A stretch of DNA of 64,000 nt from Pyrus communis (Eukaryota > Streptophyta > Magnoliopsida > Rosales > Rosaceae). The translations under genes and the position numbers were made by a program. The notes beneath the pieces are model-generated. The model ran no database searches. It was not told the origin of the DNA and was given only the letters and a program-made list of their open reading frames with translations. Below, one piece after another: positions 34,701 to 47,727 of this stretch. The stretch is taken from the NCBI RefSeq assembly GCF_963583255.1, contig NC_084807.1, positions 22,221,572 to 22,285,571 of the forward strand. Reading direction: 5' to 3'. Within the stretch, counting starts at the first letter, position 1, and every line of letters starts with the position of its first letter.

Positions 34701-36374
34701 TTTTTTTTTAAATAGACTAAATTTGCAAAGTAAATGACATGTTATCAAGAAAAAATGAGCACATTAATCAACATTTAAATAATAATTTAATCATAAGCTT
34801 TTATGTCATTTAGTTTACAAAATTTAATCTTCTTAACATTATCCTTTTATGAAATCTTAATTGCCATAATGAACTCTTAATTTATTTCCTATGTCACACA
34901 CTTGTTTTGGATCTGATCCGTCCCACAATAATCCCAATTGGTGAGAAAGGAAAATAATTTATTTATTTATTAGAAAGAGTTTTCGAAGAAAAACATTTTT
35001 TTACTCATTGATATCTTATTTGATGTAATAAGTGATATGTACATTTCATATCAAATTGTCAATTAATAAGGATCTAATTAAATGTTGATTATATGCATCG
35101 TTTGTTACATCATGAATTTGCCCAAGGATTTGCTGTCCCGAAGTGAATGTCCCGAAGTGAATGTCTCGTAACTAATATTACTACACATGTCTTTACAGAA
35201 ACCAGAGGTCCAGAGTATTCACTCCGTTAAATACTATATCAAAGTATAATTAAAAATAAAATAGAAGATTAATTTGATAAAGTCCTTCTGCCTTTAAAAG
35301 TCTGAAGGCATTAAATTTCACCCTGTCGTTTTCCTCCTTATTTCTTCAGTCCTCCGCCGCCGCTCGTCTTGATCTCAGCGAGCAATCTCCTCTCCCTGTC
35401 TTTCCGGTCTGCCGCCGCCACCGCAGCCGTACTACCAAAAAATGAACCTCCTTTCCATGTCTCATTACACAGCCTGGACTCGATTGCTTTAGCAACGTCA
35501 TAGAAGTCAGCTATCGCCGGACTTGATACGGGGTGTTATGCTCTGAATCTCTTGCGAGCTTCTCTATCTTTGGTCACCATTTGTCCGAAAGGCCCAAACG
35601 AGAGATTTCTAGAGATTGGGTGTGAACGGATGCAGATAAAATTCATTCTTGACAAATTATTGGATTCAATCTAAACTTACAGGTTCCAACTTCTCAAAAT
35701 TGAAGAATTTGAGTTTATAAGAACATGAGAGTTAGGATTTGCAGACATGCTTAAAAAGCAAATTGAAACACTTTTGAGGAAGAACACAGGAACTAGTGCT
35801 TGGATCAAGACGAGACCGTCGCGGACTGAAGATATAAGGAGGATACTACTCGATCAAATTAATGGGTTTACATTTTACTAGGCAGGACTTTTATGAAATT
35901 AATCTCTTCTTTTTCTTTTCTATTTTTTTTATTTTTTTAATTATACTTTTATATAGGATTTAACGGTGTGAATGCTCTGATGGTGTAAAGACACGTGTAG
36001 CAATATTAGCTAGGAAACATGGAAGGAGACACCCATTCCGGGGACAGCAGATCTTGGCCCATGAATTTAGGAAAAAAAAAATTTGGGTAATCAATTCTCA
36101 ACAACACCAAGTCCATGTATATAATTTTTTTTTTTTTTTCGCTATCTAGTCATATAATTTATAATTAAAACTAACTTGCGATAATGAAATAGAAAATAAA
36201 TAAAATTTGAAGTCAATGAATTATATAAACCGTGCAGAACTTCTCTACTTAAACGTCAATTGGGTTCTACAAATTTGAGATCTCAATTTTTGGTTTCAAA
36301 GGGAACTTGCAAATTTCCAGAGTTGTAGCTGCAAGATTCAGTTTCTGCCCAAAAAACGGAAAAAGGTTTGAGCT
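34701..36374. other. Intergenic region upstream of the main CNGC gene
   Basis: Mostly AT-rich. At 35320-35700 a GC-richer stretch (CCGCCGCCGCTC, GCCGCCGCCACCGC) looks like a 5' leader or exon fragment, but its only ATG frame is short, so it is probably a gene fragment. The last 100 bases before 36375 act as the CNGC leader. No clear TATA box was assigned. Confidence 0.4.
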
Positions 36375-39300
36375 ATGGACATGCAGAACCCGAAAGAGAA
36401 AGCTAACTCCGAAATAGCTTTAGACATGCAGAACCAGAAAGAGAAAGTTACAAGGTTAGATGTTTTTTAAATCTCTGGAGTCTGACATGTGAATTGTATT
36501 CAGAAATCACCAGGGCTGAATAAACTTTGTATCTAAACATGTAATTATTCCAACAATGAAAAATCTAAATATCCAATAGGCCAATTTCACATGTTTAAGC
36601 ATATTTAATTACATAAAAGCTGCTATCTGATAGACACATTAATATATATATATATATATATATATATGTTTAAGCATATTTATTTATATTTCCTTGTGTT
36701 TTGTCCAGTAATAATCCTGATTCAAGTTCCAAGGACATGAAGGAAGAATCTGAAGACAACCATGAATGGAACATATTCTCAGAGAAGGTGGACGAGATTC
36801 CTAAAAAGGAGTCTTTCCTTAAAAAGTACTGGGAAAAGATATTTGTAGCATCATGTTTGTGTGGTGTTTTAGTGGATCCATTATTCCTTTACGTTCCAAT
36901 AATCAAAGATGATGTAAAGTGCCTGTTTTTGGATCGGAAGTTGGAGATAGCCGCCGTAATTTTAAGATCAGTCACCGATCTTTTCTATATATTGGACATT
37001 ATCTTTCGGATTTATGGATTTGAGAACTATTCGGGTTTTATCAAGCAACCAAGCAGGTTTCTACGTTCATTACTTACCCGGAGATCTTGTGTGCCAACGA
37101 TATGGAACATCTTAATCGACATTTTAGCCATTCTCCCCCTTCCACAGGTAACTATGCGAATCCCCCTCCCCTCATGTTGGAGTTAATTGATTTCCCAATC
37201 TCTCTATTTGTTTACTTGCGGCGGGGTTTCCATGTTACCATCTTTTTTTCATTATTAAAGCATGAGAAATTATTTTCTCCATGTTAGGATATATAGCCAG
37301 TCATGCTTCTCTCAAAAACACTTTTATTCTAGATATAATTAGATGTAAGTCCATTTACTGACTAAAAAGTCATTATATTTTTAAACTTATGCTTTGTAAT
37401 AAGACCCATAAATCATAACCGTTAAGGAACTAGGACAAACAAAAAATTAGAGTTCACTACCAAACCAAATGTACAAATCAGGTTAATTTACACAATAACT
37501 CTAGAAATTCAATATGCAAAACAAAAAAAGGTTTTTATCACAAATGGTCCTTGAAATTGACATTCACCATCAAGATAGTCCTTAAAATTGAAAATCAATC
37601 AATGTAGTATCTGAAAATAGGTGTCGTAAATCAACGTGATCCTTCCGTCACAATTATGTTAAAAAAAAAAAAACCAGTTAAGTGCTGTTATGGTACATAA
37701 ATGAGCCCCATAAGTCCTTTTTTTTAAATTTTTTTTTCCCTCACAAATGGGATTTGAAATTGACTCATGACATCAAAATGGTCCCTCAAATTGACCCGCG
37801 ACATCAAAATGGTCTCTGAAATTGAAAATTGATAAATGTAGCCCCTTAAGTAGGTGTCTCAAATCAATGTAGTCATTCTGTCACAATTCTGTCAAAAATT
37901 CTGTTATGTACTGATGTGACACATAAATGAATGACACAAGTCTAATTAAATTTAAAAAAAAAATTACAAATAGGCTTAATAATTTAATAGTTAATAAAAA
38001 AATTGTCAACCAAAAATCCAGTCCTGCAATCACCTCCGATCCCAGTTCACATTTACATACCGCCTTCACTCTCTGTTCTCTTAAAAAAAAAAAATCTCAA
38101 TACACTCATCTTTACACACTTCGACACCCTTTACCGAATTGAATTTGGATCGAGATCACATTTGGTGACTGCTTGGCCCATTGGCAATGAATTTTGGGAC
38201 ATCATTGTTAACATTTAGGCGATCAACATCTTCACAACCTTAATTTTAGAGAGCTTGTTTGGCGCTTCCTTGGTGGTTTAGTGATGCAAAGAATGACAAG
38301 GTTTGCCTTGAGATAATGAGGTTATAACCGAGATGCCTCCATTGTTGGTTGAAAACTATTTCCACACCCCCTCTTAGGCCTTGGTTAAGTCTTGTACCTT
38401 TGAGAATTTATGGAAGGGAGCTATCTTCATAGTAGGTCCTACTATAAGAAAAAGAAAATTCCATTGTGCAAAAAGGTATTTAGACAACTTTTTAAATTAA
38501 TTATTAAACCCATATCAGCACATAACAAATTTTTTTTACAGAATTGTGGTGGAAGGATTATATTGATTTGTGACATCTATTTTCATTGACTGCATTGATT
38601 GATTTTCAATTTCAAGGACCATATTGATGGTGTGGGTCAATTTCAGGGATCATCTTGATGATATGGGTCAATTTCAGGGATCATTTGTAATAAAAATCCG
38701 TAAATCTTGTGGGGCCCATTTATGTGCTACATCAGCACTTAATGAAAATTTAAACAGAATTGTGACGGAAGAACCACATTGATTTGCAACACCTATTTTC
38801 ATGGACTACATTGATTGATTTTTAATTTCAAGGACCATCTTGATAGTGAGAGTCAATTTCATGGACCATTTGTGATAAAACCCAGTCCAATCTTTGAAAT
38901 TTGGCATTTCTAACAAATCAAATCTTTAGCAAGTGGCCCTCTACCACAGTGGTGGAGAAAAGTGTCGCCCTTGCACCCGGCGTGCGTTCAAACCCGGTCG
39001 ACTATCTAATATGACAAATCTATTGTTTGACCAAAAAAAAAAAAAATCAAATCTTCAAGTTAATTCCAAATGGTAACATTCCAAGTTGGAGCCTGAATTA
39101 AAGATGATGGGCATTCAAAAGAAGAGAAAGGTGAGAGAAACTGTTTCATAAGAGTGGCACTTGAAAGAAAAACTTATGTAAGGCTTAACTTGCCACTAGA
39201 CATAGCTACGTGGCACTACCATCTACTCAAAATTTGCCACTAGACACAGATCGTCTGTCAAAGACTTTAAGTAAAGAACAATTGAAGGAGAATCATGACT

Positions 39301-42300
39301 AACATAGATTCACATTATTCTCTTAGGACACATTTTGGTAGGTATAGACGGCGCAATCGACACATAGACCGCACAACCAAAGACGTGGATATGCGAGATG
39401 CCAGGCTCGTATCTAGGTATCAACTGAAGTGTAGAATAAGGTTGGGTCGTGACTGGCCTTAAGCGGACCAAAAGAGGGTACGCCAAAGAGAGAGACCAGA
39501 GAGATTGTTGAATGCATTTACACAACCACAATTAAGAATATTCATAACACAACTTGGTATATATATGAAATTAAAACGGCTCAATATGCTTAATATCTTA
39601 ATTATTGATTTACAAGTTTATTATTGATGATAATTAGATTTGAGTGTTTGTAATCAATGTACGTTATCCAGGTAGTAATTCTCATATTCTTTTCAAATAT
39701 GAGGGACTTGAGATCTTTGACTACAAGGATGTTTATCATGAACCTTTTTACTCTGTTACAATATGTGCCACGGGTTCTTCGAATCTACCTCTCATGCAGT
39801 GAACTGAAAAAGATTCCTAAAGACGGGATTGAGCAGACTCCCATATGGATTAAAGCTATACTGAATTTCTCTATGTACATCATTGCCAGTCATGTAAGTC
39901 TCACTATATATTAAACTCCTAAAAGTTTTATTAACTGAACTCCTAAAAGTTTTATCAAAGTTTGCTTAAATAAATTAACATTTAGGTTCTTGTTCATTCA
40001 TTAATGGGATCTGCTTAAATGGGAAGATGAATCCCAGTTGGAAAACAGTTGTGAATTTGTCTGTTGTTTATTTTATATTGTTTGACCACTTTTCTAATAT
40101 ACGTGGATGTCGCATACATAAGTGGAATCTACATACTTCTATCAAATAAGTGGTTAGCAAGTGTTACACAAATAATTTTTTTCATCCGATCTAGTAAACT
40201 TTATTAATACTACTTTTTTTAAGACCTGTAGACGTTATTTAATTTGTTACTTTAAGTGAAGTTGCATTTAATTTTTGTGAATATATATATTTTTTAAATC
40301 TTTTCTACAGTTTGATCTAATTAATTAACTTGTTGATTATTTAGGTATTCGGAGCCGTATGGTACTTTTTTGCTATTCAACGAATGATAGATTGTTGGCA
40401 TTCTGCATGTCAAAAAGAAGATGGATGTGAGAGAAGTAGTTTTGATTGTCATGACCATCGCACATTTAGAAAGATCAAAATTCTAAATGAGTTATGCCCT
40501 ATAAATCCGTCAGACGCAAAAATGTTTGATCTTGGCATTTTTACTAGTGTTCTTGAATCCGGCATAACAGGATCAACCAATTATTTTCAAAAGTTCTCAA
40601 ACTGTTTCTGGTGGGGCTTACGAAATTTGAGGTTGGAACATTTTCTCTTGTTTGTTTAGGCATATATATAAAGCAGAACCGTGGCACCACAAAAAAAAAA
40701 AAACAAAAAACAAAAAATACACAAGTTTTGACGAAAGTCTTACATGTGGGGATGTGGTGCTCATATGTTTTGCTTAATGAGCTCTTTTTGTAATGCAACT
40801 CATATGTTTCGTAATTCCAAGAGGATCTTCATGAATTGCTTTTAATTACTATATCTATATATATTACCATGTTTCTTTATCTTCCGGAATTCCCATGCTA
40901 GAAAAATGGTTGCAGACTTTCTTACTTAGAATAAATTAAAAATTAATTTATAACTTCATTTCATTTTTGCAGTTCCCTCGGTTCAAACCTTGAACCCAGT
41001 ATAAATGGATGGGAAAACCTTTTTACGACTTCTATTTCTATAATTGGTTTGCTCCTGTTTTTATATCTCATTGGAAATTTGCAGGTTTGTGCCGAATCTT
41101 TAATGTTATAATTTTGTCTTTTTTCTTAATTACATGGATCGTTGGTTAGTTTTAAATTTTAATTAGGATTGATAAATAACTAACTGTTAATTAATCACGT
41201 AAAACGCGAGCTGTGAAGTAATGAACTGACCATCTATGTGTTGGTTTGGTTGCTGTGGATAGATGTATATGCAATTTGAGAATGCAAAAAGAGAGGAGCG
41301 TAACCGCAAGTTGCGAGTGACAGAAAAGATGGAACAGATTGGTCGAGAAATACAGTTGTGGTTATTTAAAAATGGCATTCCGACAAAGTCGCATAAGGAG
41401 ATGAAGTCGCAGGTCAGTGAAAAGGTACAACAAGCGATTGAAGGGAACATGGATGTTAATTTGGATGATGTTATCCCCATTCTTCGCTCGGCGTTCCAAA
41501 GCCGTATAAAAAAATGTACGCCTGTGACTAAGCTCAAGCAAGTAAGTTTCCTCGATCCAAGCCTTGGCCTTAGTTTAAGCTGTAGCTTTGCCATATGTGA
41601 CAAGATTTATTCAAAGCATCTTTGATGGGAACTGCAAAATGCTTTTATTTTTATTTTTTTATTTTGGTAAACAATGCAAAAGTTTTAAAATTGACATTTT
41701 ACATTTTGGTTTGCCAGAAAATTCTATTGAACGGATGTAAAATACGCATTTTGGCTAAAAAAGGTCAATATGCAAATTTACATTTTTTATTTATTTATCT
41801 TTTTTACATATTTTAGAGATGAACACTACCAGTCAAAAAGATAAAACTAAACTAGATCTCAAAATTATTTCTCTCATTGAAATATGATTAATATTATATT
41901 TTTTGAGAATGTAAATGTGACTTTTACATCTCAAATTTGCATATCTCCATTAAAGATGCTTTTGCAAAGTTTAGGGGCTGTTTTATAATCACATTTTATT
42001 TTTTTAGTGTTCATTATTGTTTGGTACTCAATTTCCCATAAAGTGAAAACTAAAAACCAAAACCAAGCCAAAATTTGAAAATTGCAAAAAATTAGTTAAG
42101 TTTGATCCACACCTATATAGGCTATATAATATTATTGATACAATCTTAATTATATAGCTAACTCCATCTTATTTACATTTCTTACTATTAATAAGTGAAA
42201 TCCCATTTCTTATTTACACTCGATGCACATTGAAATGCATCTTATGTACTAATCACAGGTGTTTAGTGGGCTAGATGAAATTATGTTGAAAGAAATCTAT

Positions 42301-42714
42301 CAGCATCTTAAGCCTAAGAAATTTAAGAAGAATGATATCATTATTGAAGATGGTAAACCACTCAAAGCGATGGTCTTCATTGTGGATGGACATGTAGACA
42401 TTGAAAAGAGAAATTCAAATGGTTCTTGTAATAATTCGCAACGAGGTGCAGGAGAATTATATGGACAAGATCTTCTTCTATATGGATCTCGGTCAAATGG
42501 GGAGTATGCTAAGGCGTTTGGTGATGTTGAAGCCCTAGTTATCATGGCTGAAGAAATAGAGAATGTACGCTCTAGATTTGAAGAGCATATCCACAAGTTG
42601 CAAGAGAAACGAAAGACAGAACAGCTCCGTCGAGAAATAGAGTTGTTACTTACAAATGGCATTCCGACAAGGTCGCATAAGGAGATGAAGTTGCAACGTA
42701 CAAAAAGTAATTGA
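36375..42714 (+). CDS. Cyclic nucleotide-gated ion channel-like (CNGC) with chimeric C-terminus
   Basis: Seven exons join in frame to 624 residues: 36375-36454, 36709-37147, 39672-39893, 40345-40631, 40973-41084, 41263-41541 and 42259-42714. S1 lies near residues 71-92 (IFVASCLCGVLVDPLFLYVP) and S2 near 107-128. ILIDILAILPLPQ ends exon 2, S4-S5 is in exon 3 and S5 in exon 4 (WYFFAIQRM). The pore (FWWGLRNLSSLGSNLEP) and S6 (SIIGLLLFLYLIGN) follow. The cyclic-nucleotide-binding domain is from about residue 474 (VFSGLDEIMLKEI). Family members carry cations across the plasma membrane. Oddities: the filter triplet is GSN instead of the usual GQN, the binding cassette reads GELYGQDLL, and calmodulin/IQ sequence is absent. 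After the domain the frame runs into a second copy of exon-6 sequence (REIELLLTNGIPTRSHKEMK) and stops. Probably impaired. Confidence 0.75.
36640..36667. repeat. (AT)n microsatellite in CNGC intron 1
   Basis: A pure TA run of about 13 units lies 41 bases before the exon-2 acceptor. Confidence 0.85.
37530..38882. mobile_element. Foldback (Mutator-like) element in CNGC intron 2
   Basis: The termini GGTTTTTATCACAAATGGTC and its near-perfect inverse lie at both ends, with inverted arms of about 200 bases (CTTGAAATTGAC, AATCAATCAATGTAGT and TTCCGTCACAATT words). A second nested set of the same words occurs inside (37740-37950 and 38500-38690). There is no transposase. The paralogous intron of CNGC copy B (around 58285) runs straight from ACAAAAA to CCCGGTCC, so it is an empty site. 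Confidence 0.75.
38927..39043 (+). mobile_element. tRNA-derived SINE with perfect 12-bp target duplication
   Basis: AAATCAAATCTT flanks it at 38915-38926 and 39044-39055. The insert has an A-box-like TGGCCCTCTACCACAGTGG, a B-box CGTTCAAACCC, and ends in 14 As. CNGC copy B has the same intron with a single AAATCAAATCTT (near 58325) and no insert. A sister copy lies at 60.8 kb. Confidence 0.88.
39310..39531 (-). pseudogene. Ty1/copia integrase fragment
   Basis: The minus frame contains PRYEPGISHIHVFGCAVYV followed by APSIPTKMCPKR. This matches the stretch after the copia integrase core (HLRIFGCAVYVP-type, then KMGPQRR). It is an isolated fragment in CNGC intron 2 without LTRs, so a dead remnant. 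Confidence 0.7.
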
Positions 42715-43924
42715 ATCGAACATGGATGTTAATTTGGATGATGTTCTCCACATTCGTCTCTCGGATTTTCAAGGGCGTACATTTTTTTATACGCCTTTGA
42801 CTAAACTCAAGCAAGTAAGTTTCCTCGATCCAAGCCTTGGACTTAGTTTAAGCAGTAGCTTTGCCATATGTGAGATAAGATTTATTCAAAGCATCTTTGA
42901 TGGGAAATGCAAAATGTTTTAAAATTGACATTTTACATTTTGGTTTGCCAGAAAACTCTATTGAACGGATCTAAAATACGTATTGTGGCCGAAAAATGTT
43001 AATATGCAAATTTTGCATTTAAAAAAAAAAAATCTTTTTTACATCTTTTAGAGATGAACACTACCAGTCAAAAAGATAAAACTAAACTAGATCTCAAAAT
43101 TATCTCTCTCATTGAAATATGACTAATATTATATTTTTCGAGAATGTAAAATGGAATGTAAATGTGACTTTGACATCTCAAATTTGCATATTTACATTGA
43201 AGATGCTTTTGCAAACTTTAGGGGTTGTTTTATAATCACATTTTATTTTTTAGTTTTCATTTTTGTTTGGTACCCAGTTTCCCAAAAAGTGAAAACTAAA
43301 AACCAAAACCAATCCAAAATTTGAAAATCGTAAAAAATTAGTTAAGTTTGATCCACACCTATATAGGCTATATAATAATATTGATACAATCTTAATTATA
43401 TAGCTAGCTCCATCTTATTTACATTTCTTACTATTAATAAGTAAAATCCCATTTCTCATTTACACTCGATGCACATTGAAATGCATCTTATGTACTAATC
43501 ACAAGTGTTTAGTGGGCTGGATGAAATTGTGTTGAGAGAAATCTGTCAGCATCTTGAACCCAAAAAATTTCTGAAGAATCATATCATTATTGAAGGGGGT
43601 AAACCACTCGAAGTGATGGTCTTCATTGTGGATGGACTTGTAGACATTGAAAACAGAAATTCAGATGGTTCTTGTAGTAATTCACAACGAGGTGCAGGAG
43701 AATTATGTGGACAAGATCTTCTTCTATATGGATCTCGGTCAAATGGGGAGTATGCTAAGGCGTTTAGTGATGTTGAAGCCCTTGTTATCATGGCTGAAGA
43801 TATGGAGGGTATCCGCTTTAGATTTGGAGAGCAAATTGATGCTTATGAACATTATTTTCATGATCACAAATCAGATATGAGCACAGGTCAAAAAGTAAAG
43901 CGGAAGCGAATTCATGACATTTAG
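42590..43924 (+). pseudogene. Tandem duplicate of CNGC exon 6-intron-exon 7
   Basis: After the first nucleotide-binding exon, exon-6 sequence recurs fused to it (from about 42590) and ends with CTCAAGCAA|GTAAGT at 42811. The following intron (42812-43504) is a close copy of 41542-42258. A second binding-domain exon (43505-43924) reads VFSGLDEIVLREICQHLEP and GELCGQDLLLYGSRSNGEYA to a stop. Defects: a small deletion in exon 6' (KSQVSEK replaced, with TGA at 42712), and the acceptor CAGG of the first copy is CAAG here, moving the AG one base and breaking the frame. It might still be an alternative end exon if cryptic splicing restores frame; otherwise dead. Confidence 0.8.
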
Positions 43925-43949
43925 TTAGTCCTCTAATATAGATTAGCCA

Positions 43950-44019
43950 ATCATGTTAGTGCTATGTGTATGTAATCTGTTAGTTTGTTGTATTCGGTTT
44001 GAGTCATGTTAGTGCTATA
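43950..44019 (+). repeat. Target-side direct repeat, left half
   Basis: TATGTAATCTGTTAGTTTG and TTGTATTCGGTTTGAG (about 43970-44003) recur at 50644-50680 with two substitutions. The GTTAGTGCTAT word precedes both members. The simplest reading is a tandem repeat in the CNGC 3' region that was split by the element at 44020-50633. Confidence 0.6.
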
Positions 44020-45385
44020 CTAGGCAATGCTGCCCGTGTGTTGCTGCGAGATTAAAAATTGTGTTGATCACTATGCCTGAAAAATGCAGAGATAGTTGAA
44101 GAAAACAAGAAGATAAATTTAGATATACAAAACACTGTAATCATTCACTGCGGTTCATTATCTTCACCCAATTTTCAACTGGGACCATCATTTGTACACA
44201 AAAGATTTGAAAATGCTAGACTAAGTACATGCATAAAATATTAGTCAACCTAGATTATACAATTTTTGCCAGCATTTAGACAGAGAGCATTAGAAAATGC
44301 CGGCCTATGTTCATGCAAAAAATATTATTCAACCTAGATAACAGATCAGGACCAGCATTTAGATACAAAATATGAGAATTGCTAGGCTAGTACATGCAAA
44401 AAATATTGTCTAACCTAGATTAGAGAGAGTTATTTACATACCAAAAAAATAAGAGAAACATTGTTCGATACATGTAGATTAGAGGTGCGAAAATAACATC
44501 TGTTCAAAAGGAAGATTCAACGTTCTTTGTGCAGCAGAATGGACAGGAGAAAGTTGATAATGATCTAAAATAAACAATATAAGCAAGAGTTGTTTTAAGT
44601 AAGAACATATTAACGCACTTAATATAAAAAATTCATAAGCTATTCGATAATATTTAATCCAGCAATCCCTAAAGATGAGAAATGAATGTTGAAATCCAGC
44701 AATCTCCAAAGATGAGAAATGAACAAAGAAATCCTACCTCATACATATTAAAACAATTAACAAATTCTCAGTAAATGATCACAAAAGAGGTATTAAAAAG
44801 AAAATTTCTTAATTTAAAAATTGAGAAAGATATAAAGAAAAAAGTTCTCAGTTCTCAGTCCTCACCATAACAAAAATAATGATATCGTTTTAACATTAAC
44901 TTGGATTGATTTCGGTCACCAGCATTAATAAAACTAGTGACTTCAACCTGTGCAAGCAAACAATCAAATTAGATGCAAGCCAACCAACTTCAAATTTAAT
45001 CAAATAAAAAAAAATAATTACAATTAAACTAACCTCTTCTTCCCATATGAACTAGTAGTAGTTCCCTGTTTTGCCTTTGTGAACAGTACATTCTTCACTC
45101 TACACAAAAAATGCTATCAAAATGCTCAGCAACATTATGAAAACTATACATACACAGTATTGTATATGTATTTGGATATAAGGTATAAAAATTTACTAAA
45201 ATAATCAAGCTTAAATTTAACAAAAGAAGTAATTACGAATTGGAATAAAAAACAATATAATAGTTGTTAATAAAAATTCTGACTAAATTTTACAAGTAGC
45301 ATCAGAAATTGTTAAAAAATTAACACCACTGAAAAAACTCATCACTCAAATCTGTTATTCTATTAAAAACACCACTGAAAACCCC

Positions 45386-45475
45386 AAGGAAAGGGGTACA
45401 TATTCCTAACCTGCCAAAGAATTGTTATAGTCATACCGAAGCAAGGAAAGGGGTACATATTCCTAACCTGCCAAA
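45386..45475 (+). repeat. Short direct repeat of 33 bp
   Basis: AAGGAAAGGGGTACATATTC plus the following CTAACCTGCCAAA occurs at 45386-45418 and 45443-45475. Possibly a small slippage duplication inside the Helitron-like element. Confidence 0.7.
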
Positions 45476-45840
45476 AGGGTTAATAAATTTACCTTTTTTT
45501 GTAAGAGCTTGTATTCTTTTATCTATATCTTGAACTGGACCTGCTGATCCACAACAAAAAAGGGTGTAAATACACCAAAGAAACAACTTTTAACAGCAAG
45601 ACTAAGAATAAAATTATTGTATTTTAACATCTCACATGCAATATGAAAATCATACACAATTTTTATATGATTAACTACAACCAATTACTATTTCTTAATT
45701 GTGAATCCACTAACTCCAAAAGTTAAATAAAAACTCAACACAATTAAACCCACATTCCAATTCAACCAAAATTCAACAAATTCACCCCAAATTAGATCAA
45801 CAGAAAGAGAAACATGGGAAACCCAAAATTAAATGCAATA

Positions 45841-45920
45841 GGAGGGAGGGAGGGAGGGAGAGAGAGAGAGAGAGAGACAGAGAGAGAGAGAGAGATAGAG
45901 ACAGAGACAGAGACAGAGAT
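45841..45920. repeat. GA/GGGA microsatellite
   Basis: (GGGA)n passes into (GA)n and then AGAGAC repeats over about 80 bases. Confidence 0.9.
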
Positions 45921-47727
45921 TACAATGAACTTCTGTTCTGAATTTTTGAATGACTTCCCAATCTAATTAGATGTTAAAACTATAGTAGTGATTAGTGCAG
46001 GAAAAACTTTTCCCATGAGTGGATTATAAATTTCTTATGAGTCCTAATTATTAGTTAACCCCAAACTAAGTGAGATAGCGTACAGATAGAAAGACACATC
46101 ATTGACATTAACTTATTTTTATTTATTGATGAATATAAAATGAATTTTCCAGTGAAAAAATTTGATTGAGAAAAAGAACAAAGTAAAATAACTAAGTAAC
46201 AATACTTAAAGCCCGATCAACATTCAAGTAAAAAGTGAGAGAGAACCTTAAAAGTTCTCATGAAATTCTGTAACTTCCTACAGTACCTTCGTAATCGTAT
46301 CACCCATAAAACTACTGAAATCAAACGAACAAATGTGAAGTCAAAATATATATACAATATTACAATCTGATATTCTTGCACAAGAGTGTAGAAGATATAA
46401 GCCTACTGTGAAACGAAAAAATTGTAATCTACAAACATAAAGGTACAATTGTATGCCATTAAAAAGTGCAATCAAAGCATATATTCTCATTCAGCTCGAT
46501 TTTATGTATCAATGTGTGGATTGGGTCAAAATCAAAATCCAAAACCCATTAATAAAATCCAATATTTTACTTCAACACAATCATAGATTAAGATTAAAAC
46601 ATTATTACCTACTAAGAAATCCCAATAATCAGATCCTTCTTGTCACTTGGAAGAGTCGATTGGAGCCAATTGGGGTCAAGTTCTCCTTGTTAAAATTCCA
46701 AGTTGAAAGCATTTATAAAAGACATACAAAATATTACAATTCAAAGAGAAAAAAATGGTAAGAATAAAAAAAAGGAGCGTGCGTACAGAGGAGAGGAGCA
46801 ATGAGCATGGACAATCTTCGCCATATTTCAATGAAATGGAAAATGATATCATAGACGGTAATTCCATGAGTATTTTAATCCTAAGATTTTAATTGATTTC
46901 AAGTAGTATACGTTCAAGAGCTTACTGGATTTTGAGTTATATATTGAGTTCTATTGAGTCCTCTTGCCATCCAAGGATGTGAGCTCATTGGTGAAACCAC
47001 ATGGATCATTCCCACAGATTAATGTCCCACTTTTGACTTTACCTCACTTCATTCTTCTTCTTTGTCTGGTCTGATAATTGAGACAAAAACAGAGAGCTCT
47101 CATTCTCTCATCCATATTGGAAATAAGAGAAAATTTGAAATTCTCTCCATACTTCACTGAATTTGGTCTCGTTTTTCGTCTGCAAATTCATGGGGAAGAG
47201 TACCATGCACGAAGATAAATTAATCTTGGTTTTGGTCCAGTTTTAAATTATGCTCAATTACGAATTAAGACGGCCCAATTTCGAAAAAGAAAGATGCTTT
47301 AGCCTTTAGAAATCTGAAAGCCTCCAACTAATTGGGTGTCCACACCGACATTTATCAATTTACACATACATTTGAATTTCGAATCATTTAGGTTTCCAAA
47401 TAATTGCACAAAAATCCGGAAAATGATGAACAAATTGAAGCAAATTATGTGTATTGGGCAATTGAGACTAATCCAAAACTGGTACCGAGCTCTGCTGCAG
47501 GGTATAGTGGGTCTTCATCAAAATCAAATGCAAGTCCCGATTGCCAAATTTCTGAAATAACATATGACTATAGAGACTGAGCGGAAGAGAGAAAAAGAGA
47601 GGATCCATTTCTTGAATTGCTAATCAAATCAACACACATTTTGATTGATATGAAATCATTAAAGACTGGAATCATACATAATATTTTAATGGATATGGAA
47701 AGCATAGTTCCTCGAAAAACTGGAATC

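Noticed and set aside
35320..35700. Possible gene start in GC-rich sequence
   Set aside because: The only ATG frame stops within about 20 codons and no conserved motif is visible.
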